The notes: generated by a model from the sequence alone, not told the origin. A stretch of 64,000 nucleotides of DNA from Granulicella sibirica (GCF_004115155.1 NZ_RDSM01000002.1:558001-622000); one strand, 5' to 3'. Counted from the first letter of the stretch, positions 17,811 to 28,600 are shown. Made by a program: numbers and translations.

Positions 17811-18476
17811 CTATTTCAAAGTAGCCAGCAGGTCGGCGGGTTCGGGGCGGACGTGAAAGTCGGCGTGGGCTTCGGCAAAGGCGATGGTTGAATCCTGCCG
17901 AACAAGGAATGTGGCTGGAAGGGGCAAGGTCCAGCTTGCTTCGGTGGCGGTGTCGTAGTTGAGGCCGGAGTTGGCGAAGGGGATGTTGACCAGGATGGAG
18001 CGGTAGTAGCTCCTGTGCTCGGGTGGGATGGTGTACGCGAGGCCGTATTGTGCGGCGACTTTGGCACCGGGGTCCGAGAGGACGGGGAAGGGTAGCCCGT
18101 GCTGTTGAATGGTGAAGTCGTTCTGGCGTGGGGTTTGCGGTGAGATGGCGAGGAGGAAGGCGCCGCGGCGGCGCAGATCGGAGTGAAGGTCGCGCCATTG
18201 CTCGAGTTCGGTGACGCAGTAGGGGCACCAGCGGCCACGGAAGAAGTTGAGGACGACGGGGCCTAGGGAGAGGACGTCGGTGAGGTGGACGGGCTTGCCG
18301 GTGAGGGCGTCGGGAAGGGTGAAGTCCGCAGCGTGGGCGCCAACAGGGAGGATGCGGTCTTCGATGCCGGTCGAGAAGAGCTCGGCAGTGGCGGCTTCCG
18401 AGATGGCAAGGCGCTCCGGCTGCACCAGCGCACGGGTGTTTTGAGTAATGCGGTCGAGCTGATCCTGAAGGGGCAT
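17811..18476 (-). CDS. AhpC/TSA-family peroxiredoxin-like protein
   Basis: The 221-residue thioredoxin-fold protein has a CxxC motif in FFRGRWCPYCVTELEQW (about residues 83-99) and a peroxiredoxin-like ISPQTPRQNDF segment. It belongs to the larger peroxiredoxin-like group with an N-terminal helical extension of about 45 residues. A role in thiol-dependent peroxide reduction is inferred. The start ATG 18476 is chosen from the domain boundary. No clear ribosome-binding site is visible. It is divergent from imuA. Confidence 0.82.
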   Translation of the reverse strand: MPLQDQLDRITQNTRALVQPERLAISEAATAELFSTGIEDRILPVGAHAADFTLPDALTGKPVHLTDVLSLGPVVLNFFRGRWCPYCVTELEQWRDLHSDLRRRGAFLLAISPQTPRQNDFTIQQHGLPFPVLSDPGAKVAAQYGLAYTIPPEHRSYYRSILVNIPFANSGLNYDTATEASWTLPLPATFLVRQDSTIAFAEAHADFHVRPEPADLLATLK

Positions 18477-18635
18477 AGATGTGAGGTGCAGCAGGTTTAG
18501 TTTAGCCGGTTCTATGCATGCCCGCGCTAAGTTGCAGAAAGCATAAGGGTGAAGGTGTAGCAAATTTCCTCTTTGACAGGAAGGCTGGTGGTTGTCATCC
18601 TAAAGGCGAATAAAAAGCGAAATAAGGAGTGGGCT

Positions 18636-19907
18636 GTGAGTGCAGCTGGGGCTTTGAAGGTTCAGATCGAGTCGAAGCTGGCTAGGAGGATTCCCGGAGC
18701 GCTGACACCTGCTCCAAGGACGATTCGAGAGGTTACTGCCACCGGGATAGCTGACTTGGACGCGATGCTCGAAGGCGGCCTGCCGATGGGAGCAATCACG
18801 GAGTTTGTAGGGCAAGCCTCATCGGGACGGACGACTGCGGCAATGGCGTTTTGCGCGAGAACAATTGCGGAGGGGAAGGTCTGTGCGTGGGTCGATGTGG
18901 AGGATTCGTTCTGCCCGGAGTCGGCAGAGGCGAACGGAGTGGGACTGTCTCAGGTGCTTTGGGTCCGGTGTGGCAAGGGCGAGGTGGTTTCGGAGGGCCG
19001 AACGTATGAGTTGGCGGCTCAAACTGGTGGGAACAAGGATTTGAGATCGCGGATGCCTACAGGAGGCGGTGGGGGCAGGCATCCGCGGAGTGAGATTCGG
19101 GGACTTGAAGGTGCCGTAGAAAAGCTTCTGCAGTCTTCCAGGTTCTCGAAGGGAACGGGTATGGGTAAGCCGGGGACTCCGGGGGCACTCAATCGAACGA
19201 TCTGGCCGCAGGGTGCGTGCAGGATTGCTTCGGTGTGCGCGGAGGGCACACTTCCGCCGCAGCGGGCCGGGTCGAAAGGTTATGAGGAATCGGCAGGCAG
19301 GGTGATTGCGCTGCGGCCCGTGGTGCGGAATGAGCAGGTGAACTCGGATCGGGCTCCAAAGCGACGGGGAGAGACGCTTTCAGCGGAGCGGGAGGCAACC
19401 GGAGCCTCAGTGCAAGCCGCCCGGGAGAATGCGGTCGTCGGGCCAGTAGGCGAACCGAAGATCGTGAAGTATACGGGGAAACCTTGGGGAAGGCTGGATC
19501 AGGCGCTGCGTGCTGTGGATCTTCTGCTCCAGGCGGGTGGATTTGGGGCGATTGTGCTGGATCTGGGCGATGTTGCGGTTGAGTTCGCGGACCGGATTCC
19601 GCTGGCGACGTGGTTTCGTTACAGAACAGCGGCGGATCATAGCCGGACCACGCTTGTGGTGCTGACGCAACGGTCTGATGGAAAGAGCTGCGCAGGAAGC
19701 AGCGCGGGGCTTGTGGTGCGGTTCGAGGGTATGGAGGCTTGGGCGGAGTTGGGAACAGTGATGGCATGGATGCAGTTTGGGGCGGAGTCGGCGCGGCAGA
19801 GGTTTGCGGTGGCTAGACCGGTGAGCATCGCGGGAGGTAAGACGCCGGTGCGAGCTGCGTGGGAGTGTGCGGCGGGTTGGGCAGGAAACAGGCGGGTGAG
19901 GGCATGA
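18636..19907 (+). CDS. imuA: ImuA, RecA-like mutasome protein
   Basis: The 423-residue protein shows RecA-like ImuA features: TGIADLDAMLEGGLPMGAITEFVG, a degenerate Walker A (GQASSGRT, 59-66), AWVDVEDSF and, near residue 300, GGFGAIVLDLGDVAVE. A poorly conserved, Gly/Arg-rich stretch of about 150 residues (120-280) interrupts the core and makes it longer than usual ImuA. The GTG start has AAGGAG six bases upstream. Its stop overlaps the imuB start (ATGA). ImuA, ImuB and DnaE2 act together in SOS mutagenesis. Confidence 0.85.
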   Translation: MSAAGALKVQIESKLARRIPGALTPAPRTIREVTATGIADLDAMLEGGLPMGAITEFVGQASSGRTTAAMAFCARTIAEGKVCAWVDVEDSFCPESAEANGVGLSQVLWVRCGKGEVVSEGRTYELAAQTGGNKDLRSRMPTGGGGGRHPRSEIRGLEGAVEKLLQSSRFSKGTGMGKPGTPGALNRTIWPQGACRIASVCAEGTLPPQRAGSKGYEESAGRVIALRPVVRNEQVNSDRAPKRRGETLSAEREATGASVQAARENAVVGPVGEPKIVKYTGKPWGRLDQALRAVDLLLQAGGFGAIVLDLGDVAVEFADRIPLATWFRYRTAADHSRTTLVVLTQRSDGKSCAGSSAGLVVRFEGMEAWAELGTVMAWMQFGAESARQRFAVARPVSIAGGKTPVRAAWECAAGWAGNRRVRA

Positions 19908-21385
19908 CACGGTATGCGTGCGTGCGGGTGGCGGAGTTTCCGGTGCAGGCGCTGCTGCGTTTGAGGGCGGAGTTGCGCGGAGAGGCGGTTGTGGTGATGG
20001 AGGGTGCGCCTCCGGCGGAGGCTGTCTGCGCGGCGACGGCCGCGGCGCGGCGAATGGGGCTTGAGGAAGGGATGTCGCGAGTGGAGGTGGATTCGTTTGG
20101 CGGGGTGAGGGTGCTGGCGCGGAGTAGGGCGTCGGAGCGGGAGGCGAAGCAGGCACTGGTTGAGGCGATGTGCAGGTTTTCGCCGAGGGTGGAGGATGCC
20201 GAGTCGGACCGGGTAGCCGTATGCGTGGTGGATGTGGCGGGGACAGAGAGGCTGTTTGGAGCGGGAATCGGTGGCCAGATTCAGACGCGGGTTGGGGAAC
20301 TCGGGATGGTGGCCGTGGTGGTGGTTTGCGGGGACTTTCATGCCTCGGTTGCGCTAGCTCGGGGAAGTGACGGCGTAGTAATTATTCCGTCTGGTGGAGA
20401 GCGTGAGGCGCTGGCAGGAATGTCGCTTGGTGTGCTGGACGTAGAGGAGGAGCAGCAGGAGACGCTGGCGATTTGGGGGGTGAAGACGGTTGGTGGGTTG
20501 GCGGCTCTGCCGGAGGTGGAGTTGATCGCGCGCATGGGGCAAGAGGGTAAGAGGCTCAGGCTGATGGCACTGGGGGAGTGTCCGCACCTGTTTCAGGCGG
20601 TTGAGGAGGAGTTCAGCCTGCGAGAAGTGTTTGAGTTTGATGGGCCGGTGGAGGAGTCAGAGACATTGCTTTTTGTGCTTGGGCCGATGTTCGATCAGAT
20701 GCTGGTGAGGGCTCGGGGACGGGCGCTGGCGCTGGCGAGTGTGTCGGTGGCAATGCTTCTGGATGGTGGTGGGGAGCATGTAAGGGTGATCCGACCGGCG
20801 CTGCCAACGGAAAATCGGAAGCTTCTGCTGAAGCTTTTTCAGCTTGACTTGGCTAGTCATGCTCCTGAAAAGGCGGTGATTGGGCTTATGGTGACGGGGG
20901 AAACGGGTGGAACGAGCAAGGTGCAGATGGGGCTGTTTGCTCCGCAACTACCTGAATCTTCGAGGCTTGATGTGACGCTCGCGAGGTTGTCGGCGATGGT
21001 TGGTGAAGGACGGGTGGGGTCGGCGGTGCTGCGGGATTCGCATGAGCCGGATGCGTTTTCGATGGTGGGTTTCCGCGCTTCGGCGCGGTCGGGGGGGAAG
21101 GTTGAGGGGCGGGTGGTTCCGGCGATGCGGCGAGTTCGACCGCCTATGTTGTTGCGAATGAAGGTGTTAGATGGGGAGCCGAGGAGCTTTGCGTTCCGGG
21201 GTCGGACATTTCAGGTGGTAAGGGCTTATGGGCCCTGGAAAGGTTCAGGTGAGTGGTGGAACGGTGGGACATGGGGCCGGGAAGAGTGGGATTTAGTGGC
21301 GGAGGCGGTTGGGGAGAGGCTCTTCTGCCGGGTATTTCGAGATATGGTCCGAAACGCATGGATGATGGATGGGCTATATGACTGA
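19904..21385 (+). CDS. imuB: ImuB, catalytically degenerate Y-family polymerase-like mutasome subunit
   Basis: The 493-residue protein has the Y-family fold order (AAAARRMGLEEGMS, VVDVAGTERLFG at 108-119, WGVKTVGGLAALPE). The catalytic acidic residues are missing: the first motif reads CVRVAEFP instead of a D-M-D type, and the usual S-x-D-E site reads VVDV. A clamp-binding-like QMGLF lies at 341-345, in the place expected for ImuB. It probably bridges ImuA, DnaE2 and the sliding clamp. Translationally coupled to imuA and overlaps dnaE2 by 8 bases. Confidence 0.9.
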   Translation: MTRYACVRVAEFPVQALLRLRAELRGEAVVVMEGAPPAEAVCAATAAARRMGLEEGMSRVEVDSFGGVRVLARSRASEREAKQALVEAMCRFSPRVEDAESDRVAVCVVDVAGTERLFGAGIGGQIQTRVGELGMVAVVVVCGDFHASVALARGSDGVVIIPSGGEREALAGMSLGVLDVEEEQQETLAIWGVKTVGGLAALPEVELIARMGQEGKRLRLMALGECPHLFQAVEEEFSLREVFEFDGPVEESETLLFVLGPMFDQMLVRARGRALALASVSVAMLLDGGGEHVRVIRPALPTENRKLLLKLFQLDLASHAPEKAVIGLMVTGETGGTSKVQMGLFAPQLPESSRLDVTLARLSAMVGEGRVGSAVLRDSHEPDAFSMVGFRASARSGGKVEGRVVPAMRRVRPPMLLRMKVLDGEPRSFAFRGRTFQVVRAYGPWKGSGEWWNGGTWGREEWDLVAEAVGERLFCRVFRDMVRNAWMMDGLYD

Positions 21386-24300
21386 ATACTATACGGAGAT
21401 GCATGCATCCAGTGCTTTCAGTTTCCTGGAGGCTGCTTCTCTGCCGGAGGGGCTGGCGGAACGGGCGGCGAAGTTGGAGATTCCGTCGGTTGCTCTGATG
21501 GATCGGAACGGGATGTACGGCGCGGCGCGGATGCACACGATGGCCGAGGAGAAGGGAATTAAGGCGCAAATTGGTGCAGAAATTGTGGTTAGGAAGACGG
21601 TGAATTGTGGTCAGGTCGTGGTCCCTTTGCTGGTGAAAAGTGCGGTTGGGTACCAGAACCTCTGCCAGATGATTACCCGGTTCAAGATGCGTGAGACGGG
21701 GAAGGCGGAGGGGGCCGCGCGGGCGCGAGAGCTAGAGGAGTTTTCGGAGGGCCTGGTCTGCCTGACTGGGGGCGATGATGGTCCTCTTGCTGAGGCTCTT
21801 CTGCGTGGGGGCGAGGCTGAGGGCAGGAAGGTTGTCGAGCGGTTGGTTGGGGTCTATGGGAAGGGCAATGTCTATGTCGAGTTACAGAGGCATTTTGAGC
21901 GGGAGGAGGAGTGGCGGAATCAGGCGGCGGTGAGGATTGCGCGGAGCCTTGGACTTCCTCTGCTGGCGACCAACGGGGTGAAGTATGCAACGGAGGTCGA
22001 GCGTGAAGTCATGGATGTGTTCACGACGATCAAGCATAAGACTGACCTCGACCATGCGGGGAAGCTGCTGACGAGGAATGCCGAGAGGCATCTGCGGTCG
22101 GCGAAGCAGATGAGGGAACTGTTTGGCGATCTGCCTGAGGCGATTGCTTCGACGCGGGAGTTATCGGCCAAGCTGGAGTTCACGATGAAGGACCTCGGCT
22201 ATGAGTTTCCGCGATACCCGGTGCCGGAGGGCGAGACGATGGACTCCTATCTGGCGAAGAGGGTGGATGAAGGAGTACGGAAGCGGTATGGAGCTAAGGA
22301 GAACCATAAGTATCTAGAGCGAGCGAAGTTGCAGGTGAAAAAAGAGTTGGATTTGATCGGCCGTCTTGGGTTTGCTGGATACTTCCTAATCGTGTGGGAC
22401 GTTGTAATGCACTGTCTGAAGAAGGGAATTTTGATCCAGGGACGGGGCAGCGCGGCCAACTCGGCGGTTTGTTATGCGCTGGAGATTACGGCGGTTGACC
22501 CGATCCAGATGGGATTGCTGTTTGAGCGGTTTTTGAGTGAGAACAGGGGAGAGTGGCCCGACATCGATCTCGATCTGCCTTCGGGCGATATGCGCGAGGA
22601 GGCGATCCAGTATGTCTACAACCGGTATGGGGAGTTGGGCGCAGCAATGACGGCGAACCTGATTACCTATCGTGGGCGGTCTGCGGCGCGCGAGGTGGGA
22701 AAGGTACTCGGGTTCGACCAGGAGATGGTCGGGCGGCTCTCGGGGCTTATGGGCCAGTTTGAGTGGAAAGGACCGACTGATACGCTGCCGCATCACTTTG
22801 GACATGCCGGGCTTGATGTCCGGCATCCGCGGATCGCGAAGTACCTGGAGCTTTGCCTGCGGATGCAGGATCTGCCGAGGCATCTTGGGCAGCACTCTGG
22901 CGGAATGGTGATCTGCCAGGGGTTGCTGAATAAGGTGGTGCCGATCGAACGGGCTTCGATGCCGGGCCGGACGGTGGTGCAGTGGGACAAGGAAGACTGC
23001 TCGAACATGGGTCTGGTGAAGGTCGACCTGCTTGGGCTGGGGATGATGGCGGTGCTGAAGGATTGCATCGAGCTTGTGCCGCAGCACTACGGGGTGCCGA
23101 TCGATCTGGGCGATTTACCGCAGACCGATGAGGTCTACGAGGTGCTGCGGCGGGGCGATACGGTCGGGATGTTCCAGGTCGAGAGCCGGGCCCAAATGGC
23201 TTCGCTGCCGAGAAATGCGCCGAAGGTGTTCTACGACCTTGTGGTGCAGGTGGCGATCATCCGTCCGGGACCGATCGTTGGCAAGATGATGCACCCATAC
23301 ATGCGGCGACGGCAGAATCTGGAAAAGGTGACGTATCCACATCCGTCGCTTGAACCGGTTTTGAAGAGAACGCTGGGGGTGCCTCTGTTCCAGGAGCAGT
23401 TGCTGAGGATCGCGATGGTGATGGCAGACTTTACGGGGGCTCAGGCCGAGGAACTGCGTAAAGCGGTCGGGATGCGCCGCTCGATGAAGCGCATGAAGGA
23501 CCTGGAGGGGCAGCTTCGCGCGGGCATGACCGCCAAGGGCATCAGCCAAGAGGTGCAGGAGAACATCGTGCAAAGCATCGCATCGTTCGCTCTGTATGGG
23601 TTTCCGGAGAGCCATGCGGCGAGCTTTGCGCTGCTCGTCTATGCGTCGGCCTACCTGAAGGTGAAGCACCTGGCGGCGTTTACGTGCGCGATGCTGAACA
23701 ACCAGCCGATGGGGTTCTACATGCCTGCGGTGCTGGTGAAGGACGCGCAGAGGCATGGGCTGCGGGTGAAGCCGATCGATGTGCAGCGGTCGGAGTGGAA
23801 CTGCACGATCGAGCATGAGGACGATGAGACGCTGACGCTGCGGCTTGGGATGCGATATGTGAAGGGTATGCGAGGGGCAACTGCGGAGGCGCTCGTGCAG
23901 GCGCGGGAGAGGAATGGTCTGTTTCGGAGTGTGGATGAGTTGGTGGTGCGGGTTCCGGAGATGAACCGGAAGGAGATGGTACAGATGGCGCGGGTGGGAG
24001 CGCTGAACAAGCTTGATGGCGTCGAGCATCGGCGCGATGCGCTCTGGCAGGTGGAGGCAGCGGGGCGACCAGTCGGACCTTTGCTGAAGGAGGCATCGGT
24101 GGCAAGCGTGGCTTCGCCTCTGCGGCAGATGACGACAGAAGAAAGGATCGTGGCGGACTACGGAGGGACAGGGGTGACGGTCGGGCCTCATCCGATGGCG
24201 TACCGAAGGGAGACGCTACGGCGGCAGAGGATCCTGTCGGCGGCGGAGCTTGGCAGGCGGCGAAGCGGGGAGTATGTGCGGGCGGCCGGATGCGTGATTG

Positions 24301-24545
24301 CGCGGCAGAGGCCGGGCACGGCGAGCGGGTTCATCTTTCTTTCGATGGAGGACGAGACCGGGATTGCGAACGTCATTATTCATCCGGATCTGTTCGAACG
24401 TGAGCGGGTCTTGGTCTCGAGGGGGAAGTTTTTGCTTGTGGAAGGCAAATTGCAGAACGAAGACATGGTGGTCCATGTGAGGGCCGAGAGGGTGTATTCG
24501 CTTGCGGTATCTCAGGCCGATGTACGCTCGCATGACTTTTATTGA
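21378..24545 (+). CDS. dnaE2: error-prone DNA polymerase III alpha subunit DnaE2 (ImuC)
   Basis: The 1055-residue polymerase opens with a PHP domain (YYTEMHASSAFSFLEAASLPEG, LMDRNGMYGA), has the polymerase carboxylates in PDIDLD (394-399), GRGSAANSAVCYAL before it and an OB-fold region at the end (GFIFLSMEDETGIANVI). Length and gene order fit DnaE2 rather than the replicative DnaE. ATG 21378 is preferred over 21369 because it starts the PHP homology. The stop codon lies inside a 25-bp repeat. Induction by LexA is likely from family knowledge, though no operator was recognised upstream of imuA. Confidence 0.93.
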   Translation: MTEYYTEMHASSAFSFLEAASLPEGLAERAAKLEIPSVALMDRNGMYGAARMHTMAEEKGIKAQIGAEIVVRKTVNCGQVVVPLLVKSAVGYQNLCQMITRFKMRETGKAEGAARARELEEFSEGLVCLTGGDDGPLAEALLRGGEAEGRKVVERLVGVYGKGNVYVELQRHFEREEEWRNQAAVRIARSLGLPLLATNGVKYATEVEREVMDVFTTIKHKTDLDHAGKLLTRNAERHLRSAKQMRELFGDLPEAIASTRELSAKLEFTMKDLGYEFPRYPVPEGETMDSYLAKRVDEGVRKRYGAKENHKYLERAKLQVKKELDLIGRLGFAGYFLIVWDVVMHCLKKGILIQGRGSAANSAVCYALEITAVDPIQMGLLFERFLSENRGEWPDIDLDLPSGDMREEAIQYVYNRYGELGAAMTANLITYRGRSAAREVGKVLGFDQEMVGRLSGLMGQFEWKGPTDTLPHHFGHAGLDVRHPRIAKYLELCLRMQDLPRHLGQHSGGMVICQGLLNKVVPIERASMPGRTVVQWDKEDCSNMGLVKVDLLGLGMMAVLKDCIELVPQHYGVPIDLGDLPQTDEVYEVLRRGDTVGMFQVESRAQMASLPRNAPKVFYDLVVQVAIIRPGPIVGKMMHPYMRRRQNLEKVTYPHPSLEPVLKRTLGVPLFQEQLLRIAMVMADFTGAQAEELRKAVGMRRSMKRMKDLEGQLRAGMTAKGISQEVQENIVQSIASFALYGFPESHAASFALLVYASAYLKVKHLAAFTCAMLNNQPMGFYMPAVLVKDAQRHGLRVKPIDVQRSEWNCTIEHEDDETLTLRLGMRYVKGMRGATAEALVQARERNGLFRSVDELVVRVPEMNRKEMVQMARVGALNKLDGVEHRRDALWQVEAAGRPVGPLLKEASVASVASPLRQMTTEERIVADYGGTGVTVGPHPMAYRRETLRRQRILSAAELGRRRSGEYVRAAGCVIARQRPGTASGFIFLSMEDETGIANVIIHPDLFERERVLVSRGKFLLVEGKLQNEDMVVHVRAERVYSLAVSQADVRSHDFY

Positions 24546-24590
24546 TACGGGTTAACGTCCCAAATATTGATACGGGTTAACGTGCCAGAT
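24541..24590. repeat. 25-bp tandem duplication overlapping the dnaE2 stop
   Basis: Two adjacent 25-base units (24541-24565 and 24566-24590) share the 18-base core ATTGATACGGGTTAACGT exactly and differ in the last bases. The first unit includes the dnaE2 TGA. Each core contains the palindrome GTTAAC. Confidence 0.85.
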
Positions 24591-24669
24591 ACACCATTGC
24601 GGTAGAGATAGCTAAACGACGCTTAGGCTGGGGGTGGGGCTGGTGGATGATTCGCGAAAGGGCTTACTG

Positions 24670-25529
24670 ATGCGTCGTTTCGGAGTGTTTCTGGCGTTTT
24701 TGTTGCTGACGGTCTGCGTCTTCGCGGAGAGCCCGAAGGACTGGACGACCCCGGTAGCGCCGTTCAAGATCGCCGATAACCTGTACTACGTGGGGAGCCG
24801 GGATCTCGCTTCGTATCTCGTGACAACACCGGAGGGCGGCATCCTGATCAACTCGAGCCTCGAGAGTTCTCGGCTCTGATCAAAAAAAGCGTAGAGCAGC
24901 TTGGGTTTCGCTTTACAGACGTGAAGATTCTGCTCATCAGCCACGCGCATTCGGACCACGATGCAGGAAGCGCGGCGGTGATCAAGATGACTGGTGCGAA
25001 GTACATGGTGATGGACGCGGACGTGCCGGTGGTCGAGAGCGGCGGGGCGAAAGATTTTGCGTACCCCAAGGATCGCTACCCGGCGGTGAAGGTGGACCGG
25101 GTTCTGCATGATGCTGACGAGGTCAAGCTTGGCGGCGCAGTGCTGGTCGCGCACAAGACCGCAGGGCACACTCCCGGATGTGCGACCTGGACGATGCGCA
25201 CCATGAGCGAAGAAAAGATGCGCGACGTGGTGATTGTCGGCAGCTGGAATGTAAACCCGGGATACCAGCTGGTCGATAAGCCGGGCAAACCGGCTTCCTA
25301 TCCAACGATTGTGGCGGACTATCGCCATGCCTTTCAAATCTGGAAGGGTCTTCCATGTGACATCTTTGTGGGAGCGCATGGGCAGTACTTCGGCATGCTA
25401 GAGAAGCTGGATAAGGTGAAGGCCGGCGCCGGGCCATTTGTCTGGATTAATCCGGAAGAGTATCAGGCCGCAGTCGCTGAACGGGAGCGGTCTTTCGAGG
25501 CGGAGTTGAAAAAGCAGCAAGGCATGTAA
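24670..25529 (+). pseudogene. subclass B3 metallo-beta-lactamase gene with a one-base frameshift
   Basis: Two frames together make a protein of about 286 residues. The first (from MRRFGVFLAF) has a signal peptide and the B3 N-terminal region (IADNLYYVGSRDLASYLVTT, GGILINSS), then hits TGA at 24877. The second continues with IKKSVEQLGF and the zinc motif SHAHSDHDAG (HxHxDH), then KTAGHTPG and GAHGQYF, which complete the B3 metal ligands. The frame changes between about 24861 and 24876 and needs one added base. It could be a true mutation or a base-calling error. If intact, the product would be an exported beta-lactamase or related hydrolase. Confidence 0.8.
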
Positions 25530-25664
25530 CACTTACAACTCGGCTAACCGCCCGACGTTTTGGCCAGGAATTCATCAAGGCACATAATTTTTGCGATATT
25601 TGCGCTTCCCACGCCTTCCGGGCTCGGATAAAGTGCTTTTATTCTTCCAAAAATTCTTCTCCAG

Positions 25665-28600
25665 ATGGATCTCATGGCCAGCCCCGCACGACCTCTTCTG
25701 CTCGCCCTTTGCCTGGCTTTTTCTGCGCAGGCCGCTTTGTCTCAGAACATTTCTCAGGCCGTTCCCACCGCGCAAGCGAACCGTATCACAACTCATCCGG
25801 AACTGAGCGTTACACGACGGCTTGCAGGGCACGTTCCATCCTGGGCTGTCGCTGCGAATGATGCGGCGGCAGTTCCATCGGATACCGTGCTCGGCGTCAC
25901 CGTGTTGCTCAGCCGTTCTCCAGAGAGCCAGGCGGCTTTCACCAAGATGCTCGCGGATCAGCAGGATCCTCAGTCGGCGAACTACCATCACTGGCTGACT
26001 CCGCAGCAGGTGGGTGAGTTGTATGGCCCAACTCAGCATGACGTCGATGCGGTGACATCGTGGCTTAGCGGGCAGGGCATGGCTGTTTCGGACGTGACAC
26101 CGAGCCGGATATTTGTGCATGTCTCCGCGCCTGCCTCCGTTGTCGGCAATGCTTTCGGGACGAGCTTTCGTTACTTCGCGATCAACGGCGTGAGGCGCTT
26201 TTCAACGGTTTCTGATCCGGCCATCCCGGCGGCCTTTGCCGCAGTGATCGGATCGATTTCGGGTTTGTCGGAGACCTCTCTACGGCCCATGAGCCGCATG
26301 CAGTCGATGCCGATGCCAGGCGCATCGAACGAGGCTGGATCGGGGCCTTCGCCGGAGTTCACGGCGCCTTCGGGGCTGCATTACGTGACGCCGGGGGACT
26401 TCTCGATCATCTTCGACGCACAGCCTTCGTACAATGCAGGCTTTACCGGTGCCGGGCAGAAGGTAGCTATCATCGGGCGGTCGCGCGTTGTGGCAACTGA
26501 TATTTCGGAGTTCGAGACGAATACTGCGCTGGCTTCCAATGTGCCGAACACGATCATTCCGACCAACGGTGTGGACCCGGGGATTACAGGTACAGGCGAC
26601 CAGGGTGAGGCGACGCTCGACGTGGATCGCGTGATCGGGACGGCACCGGGAGTGCAGGCGGACCTAGTGGTGAGCGGGACGGCTGGCGGGTTTGACGGGA
26701 TCTATGTCGCGGCGCAGTATGAGGTGCAAACACTGCGAGATCCCGTGATGAATATCAGCTTCGGGTCGTGCGAGGTTTATGCCGGGCCATCGAATGTGAC
26801 CCTTTGGGACACGTTGTTCGCGCAGGCTGCGAGCGAGGGGATCTCGGTGTTCGTGTCGTCGGCGGATTCGGGTGCAGCAACGTGCGATCCCCAGTTTTCG
26901 ACGCCACCGGCGTACCAGTTTCAGAGCGTCAACTATATCTGTGTGAGTTCGTATGCGACGTGCGTGGGGGCGACGGAGTTCGCGGACACGGCAAACCCGG
27001 CGCAGTACTGGACGACAGCGAATGGGACCGGGATGGTTTCGGCGGTTGGGTACATTCCGGAGGGTGCGTGGAATGAGCCGACGGAGACAAATTCGACGGG
27101 TGCGACGATCTATGTGGCGGCCTCGGGCGGCGGGGGCGCGAGCATCTATGTTCCGAAGCCAGCGTGGCAGACGGGGACGGGTGTGCCGGCGGATGGAGCC
27201 CGCGATGTGCCGGATATGAGCTTTCCGGGCGCCGGACATGATGGCTACTATGCCTGCTTCGCGCTGGGCGGGGGAGATTGCGCAAAAGGATATTTCGAGT
27301 ACTTCTCAGGGACATCGGCGGCGGCTCCAACGATGGCGGCTGTGACGGCGTTGCTGAACCAGAAGACGGGTGTGTCGCAGGGGAACTTGAACCCTCTACT
27401 TTATCGGGTGGCTGCCGCGACTCCGAATGCCTTTCATGATGCGACGCAGGCGAGCAGCGGAGTCGCGAACTGCTCAACGGCTGTACCGAGCATGTGCAAT
27501 AACAGCACGCCGAGCCCGACGGGGTTGGCGGGTGGGCTTGCGGGTTTCGGTTTGACGACGGGCTACGACCAAGCGACGGGGCTCGGGTCGCTCGATATTA
27601 CGAACTTTCTGAATGCAGCGGCGACTCCAGCCTCCACGTTGACGGCGACGACGATGGTGGTAACCGAGAGCTTTCCCGTGATCGCGAGCGGAAAGACCGT
27701 GAGCTTTACGGCGACTCTGAGTGGGACGGGCGTGAGTTCGGCGACGGGTACGGTGCAGTTCTACGCGGATGGAAATGCTCTTGGATCGCCGGTAGCGGTG
27801 TCTTCTGGGGTGGCGATGACTCCGTTTCTTCCTTTCACCGCGTCGGGGCGGTTTTTGATCACGGCTGTCTATTCAGGGGACGGCAGCTTCGCCTCAACGA
27901 CGGCTCCGGGTATCCAACTGACCGTGACCGGCATCACGCCCTCGGTTTCGATCACGGCGGGGACGGCGACGATTCCTATCGGGGGTGGGACAACTTTCAC
28001 CGCCACGGTCGTGCAGGCTGCAGGCGCTCCGGTACCGACCGGAATAGTGCGGTTTCTCGTCACGACGTCCACGACGTCGACTTACGTTGCGACGGCTCCT
28101 CTCTCGGGCGGAACGGCGACGAGTCCGGTGATCGGCTTCAGCGCTTCTGGAAGCGAGACCGTGAGGGCGGTATACCTGGGCGACTCGATTTATTCCAGCG
28201 GAAGCTCATTCCCGTTGCCACTTACCGTCCAGAAGATTCAGTCGGTTGCTCAACTTGCGACTCCTTCCGGGGCCATTGGGATGGGCGGCTACGCGGCGTT
28301 CACGACGACGGTTACATCATTGCCTTATAACGGTGCGGATCCGGTGCCGACCGGGACGGTGCAGCTTTTCTCGAACGGCGTTGCTCTCGGTGCGCCGTTT
28401 GGCTTGCCTTCGGCGACTGTGCCGTCCGTCATGGTAACATCGCTGGCGCAGCAGTTTTCGGTTGCGGGGACCGACATGATCACAGCGGTGTATTCGGGCG
28501 ACGCTTCGTGGGCGGGGTCGACCTCTGCTGCGGTCACGCTGACGGTGTTGACGACTCCTCCTTCCATTACGGTGACCCCTGCGTCACCGTCGATCAGCGT

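Noticed and set aside
18477..18635. LexA operator upstream of imuA
   Set aside because: Expected from family knowledge, but no clear palindrome could be found by eye in this stretch.
24882..24888. Run of seven A as the cause of the beta-lactamase frameshift
   Set aside because: The in-frame stop (24877-24879) comes before the run, so the frame must change upstream of it.
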